From the NCBI GenBank assembly GCA_020049465.1, contig JAIFKS010000014.1:57951-121950 (forward strand): a DNA stretch of 64,000 bases, read 5' to 3'. Below, piece after piece: positions 44,882 through 54,044 of the stretch (positions are counted from its first letter, which is position 1; each line of letters starts with the position of its first letter). The translations under genes were made by a program, and so were the position numbers. The DNA comes from a bacterium. GTDB lineage: Bacteria; Krumholzibacteriota; Krumholzibacteriia; LZORAL124-64-63. A model generated the notes under the pieces. The model saw only the letters and a list, made by a program, of their open reading frames with translations, ran no database searches and was not told where the DNA came from.

Positions 44882-45874
44882 ATGGCCAAAGCCAGCATTC
44901 TGCTCGAATCAGGCACCAACGAGGTCGAAGTCCTGGAATTCGTCCTGGGCGGACAGTCGTTCGGAGTCAACGTCCTGAAGATCCAGGCCATCGAGCAGTA
45001 CGACCCGAAGCGCGTGACCCGCATCCACCTCGCCCACCCGTCGGTCATCGGCACGCTTCGCTTCCGCGAGAACTGCCTGACCATGATCGACCTGGGCAAG
45101 GAACTGGACGCCAGCGAGCATGACGGGAACCCGGACGTCGAGGCAGGCAAGCCCCGGAACGGCGAGGGCACGGCCGCCAAGCTGGTGCTCGTGATGGAAT
45201 TCAACCAGTTGAAGACGGCCTTCCTGGTGCACGGCGTGAACCGCATCCACCGCGTCTCCTGGGAATCCATCAACCCGATGAGCCCCTTCCTGAGCTCCTC
45301 GGAAAGCAAGTTCACCGGCTCGCTCCAGATCGAGGGGCGCGAAATCCTGCTGGTGGACATGGAGAAGATCGTCACCGAGATCCTGCCCCGGGGGCAGTTC
45401 CAGTACTCGGTGGAACAGGTGACGGACGAGGAACTGTCGCGGCAGCGCGCGTCGCGCACGATCCTGCTGGCGGAGGATTCGGCCGTGCTGCGCAAGCACG
45501 TGGCCGACGAGCTTCGCCGGGGCGGCTACACGTCGCTGAGGACGTTCGCCAACGGGCGCGAGTGCTACGACGAACTGACGCGACTGACGGCCGAGGCGGA
45601 CGCCGCCGGTCGCGCGGTCAGCGACAGCGTCGCGGCGCTTATCAGCGACATCGAAATGCCCGCCATGGACGGACTGGCTCTGTGCCGCTGGGTCAAACAG
45701 ACCCGGCAAACCCAGGACCTGCCGGTCATCATGTTCAGCTCCCTGATCAACGACCAGATCGTGGGCAAGTGCCAGGCCGTAGGCGCCGACGCCTACATCA
45801 GCAAGCCGCAGTTCGTGGAACTGGTGAGCCTGCTGGACCAGCACACGGGACTGCTCGAGCCGGTCGGGGCGTGA
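44882..45874 (+). CDS. cheV: CheV-type chemotaxis coupling protein (CheW + receiver)
   Basis: 330 residues. CheW domain at ~12-175 (EFVLGGQSFGVNVLKIQAIE, HPSVIGTLRFRENCLTMIDL). Receiver at ~190-325 with LAEDSAVLRK, phospho-acceptor Asp in ISDIEMPAMDG and Lys in ISKPQF. CheV couples chemoreceptors to CheA and tunes adaptation through its phosphorylated receiver. A long loop in the CheW part (~80-100) is polar. The operon with PilZ ends at the hairpin 45921-45948. Confidence 0.92.
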   Translation: MAKASILLESGTNEVEVLEFVLGGQSFGVNVLKIQAIEQYDPKRVTRIHLAHPSVIGTLRFRENCLTMIDLGKELDASEHDGNPDVEAGKPRNGEGTAAKLVLVMEFNQLKTAFLVHGVNRIHRVSWESINPMSPFLSSSESKFTGSLQIEGREILLVDMEKIVTEILPRGQFQYSVEQVTDEELSRQRASRTILLAEDSAVLRKHVADELRRGGYTSLRTFANGRECYDELTRLTAEADAAGRAVSDSVAALISDIEMPAMDGLALCRWVKQTRQTQDLPVIMFSSLINDQIVGKCQAVGADAYISKPQFVELVSLLDQHTGLLEPVGA

Positions 45875-45920
45875 CAACGCTCCCGCGCTGACCACGCCGC
45901 TCGAACGTCGCGGACGCAAC

Positions 45921-45948
45921 GAGGCCCGCCCTTCACGGGGCGGGCCTC
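45921..45948. terminator. GC-rich hairpin between cheV and ctpA
   Basis: GAGGCCCGCCC, 6-base loop, GGGCGGGCCTC. It lies between convergent genes 47 bases after cheV and 43 before the ctpA stop. The U-tract is poor on both sides, so termination may be inefficient or factor-aided. Confidence 0.6.
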
Positions 45949-45990
45949 CTGCATCGGGGGCACCTGTGAACGACCGCCGGGCGGCCGGGC

Positions 45991-47733
45991 TCAGTTGCGC
46001 ACCGTCTCCTTGGCCGCGCCGGCGGCGGCCTTGGCCAGTTCGGCCTTGTTCCATTCGGCGGCCATCGCCAGCAGTTCGGTCAGCGTCCGCCCCTTGCGGA
46101 ACAGGTCCAGGGCGTGGTCGAGCTGCGTGTCGGCCTCGATCGCCACGCGATACGCCGCTTCCTGCCCGTGCGCCCTCCGCGCCAGTTCGCGCCGGATGCC
46201 GCGCTTGAGGAAATCGGCGTTCGCGTTGACCAGCGAGTCGGAGTAGGTCAGCTTGAACACTTCCAGATACTCGCCGATCTTCTCGCGTCCCTTCAGATGG
46301 GTCGCGAACTGACGGAACACTTCATCGGTCACCTGGAAATCGGCGCCGATCTGCGGATGGGTCGCCACGTAGTCCACGGCGAAGCTGAACAGGGCCCCGT
46401 CGCGTTCGACCGCCACCTCGAAATCGCCCAGGAAGTCCTGGTCGATTTCGATGTCGGGCCGGATCCCGCCGCCGCCGTACACCACGCGGCCGGCGTCCGT
46501 GTAGAACTTCTCGAGCTGGGCGCGGTCGACTTCCTTTTCGGCCGGGTCACGTTCCAGGGCCGGGGCGTCGGCTGGAGCGTCGGCGGGGGCTTCGTCCTCG
46601 CCCATGCCGGCGACGTCCGGATGCCGCGGGCGTTCCTTGTGGATGGAACGGCCGCTGGGCGTGTAGTAGCGCGCCGTCGTGAGCTTCAGCGCCTCGTCCT
46701 CGTCCAGACGGAAGACGGTCTGCACCGAGCCCTTGCCGAACGAAGGCTGCCCCACGACCAGGCCGGCGTCATGGTCCTGGATCGCCGCCGCGACGATCTC
46801 GCTGGCCGAGGCCGAGGAACCGTTGATCAGCACGATCATCGGCACCTTGTCGTACACCGCGCCGCGGGCCTGCGAGTAGAACGAGTGGTTCTGCGACCGC
46901 AGCCGCCCCTTCGTGAACACGATGAGGTCGTCCTTGGGCAGGAACAGCTCGCTGACCTGCTGCGCCGCCTCGAGCAGCCCGCCCGGGTTGAAGCGCAGAT
47001 CCAGGATGAGTCCGCGCATGCCCTGCGCCGTCAGCTTGTCGAGCGCGGTACGCACCTCGTCGGACGTCGTGCGCGCGAAATTCTGCACGCCGATGTAGCC
47101 GATGTCGTCGATCATGAACGCGTACGGCACGCTCTCGATCTTGATGATGTCGCGCGTGATCGTCAGGGGCAGCGGGTTGGCCGTGCCCGGCCGCTGGATG
47201 ACCAGATTCACGGCCGTGCCGGCTTCGCCGCGCAGCAGCTTGACCGCCTCCTGGCTGGTGAAATCGCGGCAGGACTGACCCTCGATCTCGATGATCTGGT
47301 CGCCGCCCTGCACGCCCATGTAGTACGCCGGCGTACCCTCGATCGGCGACACCACCGTCGGGTAGTGGTCGCGGATGTTGATGGTGATCCCCAGCCCGCC
47401 GAACTCGCCTTCGGTGGACATCATCAGGTCCTCGTAATTGACCGGCGGCAGGTAGTTCGAGTGCTCGTCGAGGTCCGAAAGCATGCCCTCGACCGCGGCC
47501 TGCATCACCTGGTGGGGGTCCACCTCGTCCACGTAGTTGTTGATGACCCGCTCGTAGACGTCGCCGAGAATCTTCAGATTGTCGTAGAACTCCTGCCGCC
47601 GCTGGGCAGGATCGTCCTGGGCCCGTGCCACCGGCGCCACCAGCAGCACGACGGCCAGGGCCAGGCCGCAGGCGACCGTCCTGGTCCACAAACTGTTGTT
47701 GCGCATAAACTTGACCGTGCGGTCACCGCTCAT
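45991..47733 (-). CDS. ctpA: C-terminal processing peptidase, S41 family
   Basis: 580 residues from ATG 47733 (AGGAAG upstream; ATG 47706 is an alternative). Signal peptide ending VAPVARAQ, then a helical N-region, a PDZ domain (~95-180, GGLGI...GGDQIIEIEG) and the peptidase core with NGSSASASEI (catalytic Ser) and GKGSVQT (catalytic Lys). The ~150-residue C-terminal extension is charged and helical. It is periplasmic and trims or degrades proteins from their C-termini. The leader is 52 bases after tmk. Confidence 0.93.
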   Translation of the reverse strand: MSGDRTVKFMRNNSLWTRTVACGLALAVVLLVAPVARAQDDPAQRRQEFYDNLKILGDVYERVINNYVDEVDPHQVMQAAVEGMLSDLDEHSNYLPPVNYEDLMMSTEGEFGGLGITINIRDHYPTVVSPIEGTPAYYMGVQGGDQIIEIEGQSCRDFTSQEAVKLLRGEAGTAVNLVIQRPGTANPLPLTITRDIIKIESVPYAFMIDDIGYIGVQNFARTTSDEVRTALDKLTAQGMRGLILDLRFNPGGLLEAAQQVSELFLPKDDLIVFTKGRLRSQNHSFYSQARGAVYDKVPMIVLINGSSASASEIVAAAIQDHDAGLVVGQPSFGKGSVQTVFRLDEDEALKLTTARYYTPSGRSIHKERPRHPDVAGMGEDEAPADAPADAPALERDPAEKEVDRAQLEKFYTDAGRVVYGGGGIRPDIEIDQDFLGDFEVAVERDGALFSFAVDYVATHPQIGADFQVTDEVFRQFATHLKGREKIGEYLEVFKLTYSDSLVNANADFLKRGIRRELARRAHGQEAAYRVAIEADTQLDHALDLFRKGRTLTELLAMAAEWNKAELAKAAAGAAKETVRN

Positions 47734-47785
47734 TTCGGGTCCACTTCCTTGCCGGGGTCTGGCACCTGTCATCCTGACGGATTCG

Positions 47786-48475
47786 TTATAGGCCTGTGAG
47801 CAAGCTGTGTTCCAGCCCGCGCAACTGTTCCAACGCCGAGGCAAGCATCTGCCCGGGGCTGGCCGCCGCGTCGAGCACACGGAAGCGCCAGGCGGCCTCC
47901 GCCGCCAGTGCCCGATAGCCCGCGTGCACGCGCTGATGGAATTCAAGGCGCTCGGCATCGAGCCGGTCCGGAGCGCGGCCGCCGATGCGCGCCAGGCCCT
48001 GCTCGGGGGGCAGCAGGCACAGCAGGGTCAGGTCCGGTCGCAGGCCGTCCAGCGCCACGGCGTTGAGCCGGTCGACCAGTTCCGGTCCCAGTTCACGGCC
48101 GTAACCCTGGTAGGCGACCGAGGCGTCGGCGAAGCGGTCGCACAGCACCAGCCGGCCGGCGGCCAGCGCCGGGCGGATCGTCTCGCGCACCAGCTGCGCG
48201 CGGCTGGCCACCATCAGGAGCAGCTCGGTCTCGGCCGTCATCGAGACGCTGGCCGGATCGAGCAGGATCGCGCGGATGCGTTCGCCGATGGCGGTGCCGC
48301 CCGGCTCGCGCACGATCACGGGATCGCGGCCCAGCGCGCGCAGGTGCGCCGTCAGCGACACGATCAACGTCGACTTGCCGCTGCCCTCGGGTCCTTCGAA
48401 CGTGATCAGCAACCCGGGCCCGCCGGTCCCGCCTCCGCCACGCAGCGCGGAGGCGTGTTCACCCGCCGCGCTCAC
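47786..48475 (-). CDS. tmk: Thymidylate kinase
   Basis: 229 residues from GTG 48475, which overlaps the upstream stop (GTGA). P-loop FEGPEGSGKST, REPGGTAIGERIR, DRFADASVAYQGYGR (DRY/DRx motif) and a LID region with RIGGRAPDRLDAE. The N-terminus before the P-loop is longer than usual (about 20 residues, Gly-rich). It phosphorylates dTMP to dTDP. It is part of the overlapping run nadE-rsmI-CDP-alcohol transferase-tmk. Confidence 0.93.
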   Translation of the reverse strand: MSAAGEHASALRGGGGTGGPGLLITFEGPEGSGKSTLIVSLTAHLRALGRDPVIVREPGGTAIGERIRAILLDPASVSMTAETELLLMVASRAQLVRETIRPALAAGRLVLCDRFADASVAYQGYGRELGPELVDRLNAVALDGLRPDLTLLCLLPPEQGLARIGGRAPDRLDAERLEFHQRVHAGYRALAAEAAWRFRVLDAAASPGQMLASALEQLRGLEHSLLTGL

Positions 48476-49092
48476 GACTGTCCCCGCCCGCGCGGGGCGG
48501 GCCCCGGCAGCTTGGCCGCCACGTGCACCAGCCGCTGGACGGTGGTCGCCAGCGTCGCGAACGCGAGGAAAGCCAGGATGGGCACCAAAGCCCAACGGCC
48601 GATCAGCAGTCCCACGGTCAGCAGCACGACCCGCTCGGTGCGCTGGACCCAGCCCACGAGGCAGGTCTCGCCCACGCCCTCGGCCCGCGCCCGCACGTAG
48701 CTGGTGGTCAGACTGCCGACGACCGTGAGGGTGATCAGCAGGAGCGCCAGGCGGTCGGCGCCCTCTTCACCGCCCGAGAAATACCAGGTCAGCCCCGCGA
48801 ACAGGAACGCCTCGCCCAGCCGGTCGAAGCAGGAATCGAGGAAGGCGCCCCGCTTGGACACGGTGCCCTGACGACGCGCCAGATCGCCGTCGAGCATGTC
48901 GAAGGCCGAGCCGAGCAGGAACACGGCCGCGCCCGCCAGCAGACGACCCTGGCCGATCACCACGCCGGAAACGGCGGTGATCAGCAGGCCGGTGATCGAG
49001 ACCCCCAGCGGACTGAAGCCGGCGCGGTCAAGCGCCGCCACCACCGGGCTGACGAGTCCGCGCGCGGTCGACTTGAATTCGGTCAGTCCCAT
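48472..49092 (-). CDS. CDP-alcohol phosphatidyltransferase family protein
   Basis: 206 residues from ATG 49092, which shares a base with rsmI's stop; GTG 49095 is an alternative. The family motif D-x2-D-G-x2-A-R-x8-G-x3-D-x3-D is complete in DMLDGDLARRQG, SKRGAFLDSCFD. About six membrane helices. It transfers a phosphatidyl or diol-phosphate group from a CDP-activated donor to an alcohol. Phosphatidylglycerophosphate or inositol-phosphate synthase are candidates; sequence alone does not decide. Confidence 0.88.
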   Translation of the reverse strand: MGLTEFKSTARGLVSPVVAALDRAGFSPLGVSITGLLITAVSGVVIGQGRLLAGAAVFLLGSAFDMLDGDLARRQGTVSKRGAFLDSCFDRLGEAFLFAGLTWYFSGGEEGADRLALLLITLTVVGSLTTSYVRARAEGVGETCLVGWVQRTERVVLLTVGLLIGRWALVPILAFLAFATLATTVQRLVHVAAKLPGPAPRGRGQS

Positions 49093-49835
49093 CACGTCTC
49101 TTTCTGGCGGCGTTCACCCGTGCCGCGGACAACCAGAACCAGTTCACCGCGCAGGCGGGGGCCGGTCAGCTGCCGCAGGAGATCGTCCGCGTTGCCGCGC
49201 AGCGTCTCTTCGTGGATTTTCGTGATCTCGCGCGCCACCGCCACTTCGCGCAGCGGATCCAGTTCGCGCAGCGTCTCCAGCGTCGAACGGATGCGGTGGC
49301 AGGACTCGAGAATGACCGAGGTGCCGCTGTCGGCCAGCGCCTCGCCGAGCATGCGGCGCCGGGCGCCCGTCTTGCGCGGCGCGAACCCGAGGAACAGGAA
49401 ACGGTCGGTGGGAAAGCCCGACAGCACGAGAGCGGCCAGCACGCTCGAGGGTCCGGGCACGACCGTGTACGGAAGATTCTCGCGCCGCAGCGCCGAAACC
49501 AGCGCGTAGCCGGGATCCGAGATGCACGGCATGCCGGCGTCGCTGACCACGGCCACGCGGCCGCCATCGCGCAAACGGCCGATGATGGCCGGCACCGCGC
49601 GGGCCGCGTTGTGGTCGTGGAAACTGGCCAGCGGCACCGACACGCCATAGCGGTCGAGCAGCCGCCGGGTGTGGCGCGTATCCTCGGCGTAGACGATGTC
49701 CGCGGCCGCGAGCACCGACAGCGCGCGCAGGCCGACATCGCCCAGATTGCCGATCGGCGTGGCCACGAGCTGACAGACCCCCGCCGGCAGATCGGCCGCC
49801 GGCAGCAGCAGCGAGGGCGGCGTGGCGTCGGTCAA
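49092..49835 (-). CDS. rsmI: 16S rRNA (cytidine-1402 2'-O)-methyltransferase
   Basis: 247 residues from TTG 49835, overlapping nadE's stop (TTGA). Tetrapyrrole-methylase fold: LVATPIGNLGD, YAEDTRHTRRLL, SFHDHN, VSDAGMPCISDPGY and VPGPSSVLAALVLSGF. It methylates the ribose of C1402 in 16S rRNA using SAM, tuning decoding. Normal length except for a shorter C-terminal domain. Confidence 0.94.
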   Translation of the reverse strand: MTDATPPSLLLPAADLPAGVCQLVATPIGNLGDVGLRALSVLAAADIVYAEDTRHTRRLLDRYGVSVPLASFHDHNAARAVPAIIGRLRDGGRVAVVSDAGMPCISDPGYALVSALRRENLPYTVVPGPSSVLAALVLSGFPTDRFLFLGFAPRKTGARRRMLGEALADSGTSVILESCHRIRSTLETLRELDPLREVAVAREITKIHEETLRGNADDLLRQLTGPRLRGELVLVVRGTGERRQKET

Positions 49836-50725
49836 GACGCCGCTCCGTCGCTGGCGGCGCGCGCCAGCGCATCCATGGCCGCGGCGTCCAGGCCCGCTTC
49901 ACCCGGCGCCGCGTCCGGATCGACCCGCCCGGGCATTTCAGCGACCGGCGGCAGCCGGCGCTTGAAGGCCATCGCACGTACCCGGGCCGCGATCCGGCTC
50001 ACCAGCGCGGGCGCGAAACCAAGCGCCGCGAGCTGCCGTTCGCCGAGACGTTCATCGACCAGGTGGTGCAGCAGGGAGTCGGCTTCGGCGTAGCTGACGC
50101 CGAGTTCGTCCTCGTCCGCCTGGCCATCCCACAGGTCGGCGCTCGGTGCCTTGGTCTGCACGGCGGACGGCAGGCCGCAGTGGGCTGCCAGCAGCCTGAC
50201 TTCCGTCTTGTAGAGTTGTCCGAGCGGATTCAGCGCACAGGCATTGTCGCCGTACATCGTGGTGTAACCCAGCAGACCTTCGGTGCGGTTGCCCGTCCCC
50301 AGCACCAGGGCGTCGTTCCGCGCCGAGCGGTCGTAGAGCACGATCATGCGGCAGCGGGCCATGATGTTGCCCCGCCTCACGCGCTCGGTCGCGGGCACGG
50401 AGGTCATGAACGCATCGGCCATGGGTGTGATGTCCACCTTGTCGACGGCCAGCCCGAGGCCGTCGGCGACCGCCTGCGCATCGGTCAGCGAGGCGGCCGA
50501 ACTGGTGGCGTAAGGCATCATGACGCCGGTCACGTTCCCGGCGCCCAGCGCCTCGACGGCCAGGGCGGCCGCGACCGCCGAATCGATGCCCCCGGAAAGG
50601 CCCACGACCAGACCGCGGCGGCCGGAATCGGCCAGTTGCGCGCGCAGGAACGTCCGGCAGCGATCCAGGGCCTCGGCCGGAGCGATCGCCCAGACGGGCG
50701 TGGGCGCGGGCGGGACGACGGGCAT
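49832..50725 (-). CDS. nadE: NAD+ synthetase, ammonia-dependent
   Basis: 297 residues from ATG 50725. PP-loop VVGLSGGIDSAVAAAL, then GTGNRTEGLLGYTTMYGD and QTKAPSADLWDGQADEDELG. There is no N-terminal nitrilase domain, so ammonia rather than glutamine is the likely nitrogen source. It makes NAD+ from nicotinate adenine dinucleotide and ATP. First gene of an operon whose next three genes overlap by 1-4 bases. Confidence 0.94.
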   Translation of the reverse strand: MPVVPPAPTPVWAIAPAEALDRCRTFLRAQLADSGRRGLVVGLSGGIDSAVAAALAVEALGAGNVTGVMMPYATSSAASLTDAQAVADGLGLAVDKVDITPMADAFMTSVPATERVRRGNIMARCRMIVLYDRSARNDALVLGTGNRTEGLLGYTTMYGDNACALNPLGQLYKTEVRLLAAHCGLPSAVQTKAPSADLWDGQADEDELGVSYAEADSLLHHLVDERLGERQLAALGFAPALVSRIAARVRAMAFKRRLPPVAEMPGRVDPDAAPGEAGLDAAAMDALARAASDGAAS

Positions 50726-50880
50726 TTCGTGGCTCCTTCGGGTCGGCAATAGGGCCGGTGCGTCAGGCGGCGGCTGGGCCGCGCGGATGTGCGCCGGCGC
50801 GGGCCGGTCGTTGCGGAAACATACACCCGCCGCGCAGGAAGGAAAACCCTGATGACCCCGGAGGGCGTCGCCGGCGGCGG

Positions 50881-51918
50881 TCAGGCCTTCTCGAAGTTGT
50901 TCAGCGCGTCGATGACCGTCCGGATGTCGGCGTCGTCGTTGTTCAGGTTCGGCACCAGGCGTACCCGACCGGGTCCGAAGCCCAGAACCTTGATCCCGCC
51001 CGCGGCCAGGTGCGCGACCAGTCGGACGTCGGCCCCTTCGCCGGCAACGTCGACCATGACGATGTTCGTGTCCACGGGATGCCCCACCGAGAGCCGGGGA
51101 TGGCTCAGGCCGGCCGCCAGGGCGGAAGCGCGAGCATGATCCACGGCCAGTCGTTCCAGATTGTGGTCCAGCGCATAGAGGCAGGCGGCCGCCAGCAGGC
51201 CCGACTGCCGCATGCCCCCGCCCCACATCTTGCGGAAGCGGTACGCCCGCTTGATCGTCGCGCGATCGCCGACCAGCACCGAACCGACCGGCGCGCCCAG
51301 CGCCTTCGAGAAGCAGACGCTGACGGTGTCGACCGGACGCGCGAGTTCGGCCAGCGACAACCCGCCGGCGACATGCGCGTGCCACAGCCGGGCTCCGTCC
51401 AGATGCACCCGCAGCCCGCGCGCGTGGGCGCCGGCGCCGACGGCGACAACCAGTTCCTGCGGCAGGATGCGGCCGCCCGCCCGGTTGTGGGTGTTCTCCA
51501 GACAGACCAGGCTCGGCGGCGCGGCGTGCACGTTGTCGGGATTGAGCGCGGCCTCGACATGTTCCCAGTCGAGCCGGCCGCCGGGCGCCGGCACGCAGGT
51601 CATCAGCAGGCCGCTGAGAGCGGCCGGGGCACCGGCTTCGAAGCGGTAGATATGCGCTCCGTCCTCGATCACGAGCTGGTCGCCCGGGCTGGTCTGGACG
51701 CGCAGGGCCAGTTGGTTGCCCATCGTGCCGCTGGGCACGAACAACCCGGCTTCCTTGCCCAGCAGTTCGGCGGTCCGGTCCTGCAGGCGGTGGACGGTCG
51801 GATCGTCGCCCAGGACATCGTCGCCGAGTTCGGCCGCGGCCATGGCCCTCAGCATGCCTTCGCTGGGGAGGGTCACGGTGTCGCTGCGCATGTCGATGGG
51901 TTTCGGAACGCGGGTCAT
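50881..51918 (-). CDS. ltaE: Low-specificity L-threonine aldolase
   Basis: 345 residues; ATG with AAGGAG upstream. DMRSDTVTLPSEGM, GDDVLGDDPTV, FVPSGTMGNQLAL, LENTHNRAGG, HLDGARLWHA and the PLP Lys in CFSKALGAPVGS are all standard. It cleaves threonine to glycine and acetaldehyde in the cytoplasm. It has its own ~150-base leader to the next gene and shows no operon partner. Confidence 0.94.
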   Translation of the reverse strand: MTRVPKPIDMRSDTVTLPSEGMLRAMAAAELGDDVLGDDPTVHRLQDRTAELLGKEAGLFVPSGTMGNQLALRVQTSPGDQLVIEDGAHIYRFEAGAPAALSGLLMTCVPAPGGRLDWEHVEAALNPDNVHAAPPSLVCLENTHNRAGGRILPQELVVAVGAGAHARGLRVHLDGARLWHAHVAGGLSLAELARPVDTVSVCFSKALGAPVGSVLVGDRATIKRAYRFRKMWGGGMRQSGLLAAACLYALDHNLERLAVDHARASALAAGLSHPRLSVGHPVDTNIVMVDVAGEGADVRLVAHLAAGGIKVLGFGPGRVRLVPNLNNDDADIRTVIDALNNFEKA

Positions 51919-52066
51919 GGGAACTCCTTGCGACGCCGCGGGCGGCGCGCCGTCATCAAGCAGAAACCGGCTTTCCAGTCCGAAGGCCGGAAAACCGGTT
52001 CACCGTTGCGGGCGCGCCGGGGTCGGATCCGGCGCGCACGGGGTCGGATCAGGCGCACAAGTGGCC

Positions 52067-52345
52067 TCAGTCGCCGGCGACCTTGTCCTTCAACATCTTG
52101 GAGACCTTGAAGACCGGCACTTTGCGCGACGGAACCGGAACCGAGTCGCCGGTCCGCGGATTGCGCGCCATGCGCTCCTTGCGCTCCTTGACCTTGAACG
52201 TGCCAAAGCCCCTGATTTCCAGGTGTTTGCCGTCGACCAACAGATCCCCGATCTTGTCCAGGAAGAGGTCCACCGTCTCGGCGACTTCCTTCTTGGTCAG
52301 GCCGGTCCTCTGGGCGATGTCCTCAACGATATCGGCCTTCGTCAT
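52067..52345 (-). CDS. HU/IHF-family DNA-binding protein
   Basis: 92 residues from ATG 52345 with AGGAGGAG upstream. MTKADIVEDIAQRTGLTKKE, LEIRGFGTFKV and the DNA-arm segment RMARNPRTGDSVPVPSRKVP with the intercalating Pro are typical. It bends DNA as a dimer. I cannot separate HU from IHF subunits by eye. Confidence 0.93.
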   Translation of the reverse strand: MTKADIVEDIAQRTGLTKKEVAETVDLFLDKIGDLLVDGKHLEIRGFGTFKVKERKERMARNPRTGDSVPVPSRKVPVFKVSKMLKDKVAGD

Positions 52346-52849
52346 GGCGCTCCTCCTGGTTTCCAAGGGCCCCCACGAATTCCCGGGGTCCCGTAACCAA
52401 TCCCGATTGCCCCGTATTCAAGCGTCCCGCTGCCGGTGCTCCCCACGAGTACAATCCGGATTCTTGAGCATAAGCCAATACTTGTCAAGGGCTTTAATGC
52501 CGGAAGGATGATGCGCGCGACCTGTACGGCAGCGCACCCTCCGGGTCGCGGCGGGCAAGTTGCAACATGCCGGCGCCCTCCACCACGCATTCCACACGCC
52601 CTGGAACGGCCTCGACGCGGTCCGGAGTTCCCCAGAGTGCCCCGTCGATCCGACTAATTGCTAAACAGATATGGTCTTACGTCGATAAATAATACGATTG
52701 CTCAAAAGGGCACCTGCCTTGCAATCCATCCGGCAACGGCGCGGCCGGCGGGGCAGGACCTGAACAACGTGCCACTGCAACTGATCCCCGCTGGCCGAGC
52801 CCGACCACACCATCATCGGGCGCAACCGGCGAACTGAAGGAGGCCACTC
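52346..52849. other. 504-base intergenic region between HU and lipoprotein genes
   Basis: Contains the HU promoter (52460-52488) and a ~110-base HU leader. The middle (52500-52650) is GC-rich without a gene. Near 52650-52700 an AT-rich patch may hold the lipoprotein promoter, but I cannot fit a clean -10/-35 pair. Confidence 0.5.
52460..52488 (-). promoter_or_regulatory. Promoter of the HU-family gene
   Basis: On the minus strand TTGACA (52488-52483), 17-base spacer, AAGAAT (52465-52460). Predicted start near 52453, giving a leader of about 108 bases. Confidence 0.55.
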
Positions 52850-53260
52850 ATGGCTAGCAAGAAGATGATCGTTACTTTCCTGATTCTCGGGCTGGTGGCC
52901 GTCGCCACGGGCTGCAGCGACAGCAACAATGCGATCGTCGCGGTCCCTGACACGGCTCCCCCGGCCCTGCCCAGCAACCTCGACGTCGAATTCAACAGCG
53001 GCGTGGCCGTGATCAGCTGGGACGCGAACGTCGTCGACGGCGATCTGGCCGGCTACATCGTGACGCGCGAACGCCAGGGCGAGGCCGAGACCCTGGTCGC
53101 GACGCCGACGCTGCTGACGAGCTTCGAAGACAGCGCTCCGCTGATCGGCTCGAGCGCCTACCATGTGTACGCCGTCGACACCACGGGCAACGAGAGCGCC
53201 GTGGCGACGACCTACCTCATGGTGACGGTCAGCCACAACGACTACGTCCTGGCGGACTGA
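52850..53260 (+). CDS. Lipoprotein with one fibronectin-III-like domain
   Basis: 136 residues; ATG with AAGGAGG upstream. Lipobox VATGC at ~17-21 after a hydrophobic segment. Then a Pro/Ala linker (DTAPPALPSNLDVE) and a single FnIII-like beta sandwich with VAVISWDANVVDGDLAGYIV and AYHVYAVDTTGNES. A surface or periplasmic accessory role is likely; there is no catalytic motif. It is followed by a terminator-like hairpin. Confidence 0.82.
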   Translation: MASKKMIVTFLILGLVAVATGCSDSNNAIVAVPDTAPPALPSNLDVEFNSGVAVISWDANVVDGDLAGYIVTRERQGEAETLVATPTLLTSFEDSAPLIGSSAYHVYAVDTTGNESAVATTYLMVTVSHNDYVLAD

Positions 53261-53292
53261 TCCCCGGCCGGAGCTGGTCTTCCTTCGCATCG

Positions 53293-53320
53293 CGGGCCCC
53301 TCGCACCAGCGGGGGGCCCG
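53293..53320. terminator. Hairpin after the lipoprotein gene
   Basis: CGGGCCCC, 12-base loop, GGGGCCCG, then ATTCCGTTTCC. It sits between convergent genes. The U-tract is weak. Confidence 0.5.
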
Positions 53321-53348
53321 ATTCCGTTTCCAGGAGCCGATTCGCGGT

Positions 53349-54044
53349 TCAGGCGCCGAACCGGTAGACGGTGTTGGCGACGAGGTAGAACGGGCTGATC
53401 ACCGCGTTCATGACGACGCCGAGCAGCGGACCCGCCGGCGTGTAGCGCATCAGCAGCAGGAAGCCCACGACGACGAGCATGCCGTAGCTCCGCAGGCGTT
53501 CATAGCCGCCGCGAAGACTGTCCGGCAGGAACCGCGTCAGGATCCAGCTCCCGTCCAGCGGCGGCAGTGGAATCAGGTTGAACACGGCGAGCGCCACGTT
53601 GATGCCGATGCCCGCCTTCCAGACCTGCATCAGGAACTCGATCGCGGGCGCCGCCGCGTGCGTGACCGTCAACCGGCCGCCGATCGCCGCGGTCACGCCC
53701 AGCAGCACGGCCGAGATCAGCGCCAGCAGCAGGTTGCTGGCCGGGCCGGCCGCGGCCACTTTCGGGTGATCATTCCACGGATTCCGGAGCCTCCCCGGAT
53801 GGACCGGCACCGGCTTGGCCCAGCCCAGCATGAAGGCGTTCGTGAACGACAGCAGCAGCGGCACGATGATGCTGCCCACCGGGTCCACGTGCGGCAGGGG
53901 ATTCAGGGTCAGGCGGCCCTGATCACGAGCGGTGGGATCACCCAGCTTCCATGCCGTCCAGCCGTGGGCAACTTCGTGGAAGACGACCGAAAACACGAGC
54001 ACCAGCACCTGGATCGCAATCGTCCCGAAGTCCATCTCAACCAT
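53349..54044 (-). CDS. Site-2-protease-type membrane metallopeptidase (M50)
   Basis: 231 residues, about five membrane helices. Zinc motif HEVAH in FSVVFHEVAHGWTA (helix 1) and the third ligand in NLIPLPPLDGS (helix 4). Family members of this short type (no PDZ) are widespread, with unknown substrates. ATG 54044 overlaps the GT9 stop by 8 bases, so the two are cotranscribed. Confidence 0.9.
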   Translation of the reverse strand: MVEMDFGTIAIQVLVLVFSVVFHEVAHGWTAWKLGDPTARDQGRLTLNPLPHVDPVGSIIVPLLLSFTNAFMLGWAKPVPVHPGRLRNPWNDHPKVAAAGPASNLLLALISAVLLGVTAAIGGRLTVTHAAAPAIEFLMQVWKAGIGINVALAVFNLIPLPPLDGSWILTRFLPDSLRGGYERLRSYGMLVVVGFLLLMRYTPAGPLLGVVMNAVISPFYLVANTVYRFGA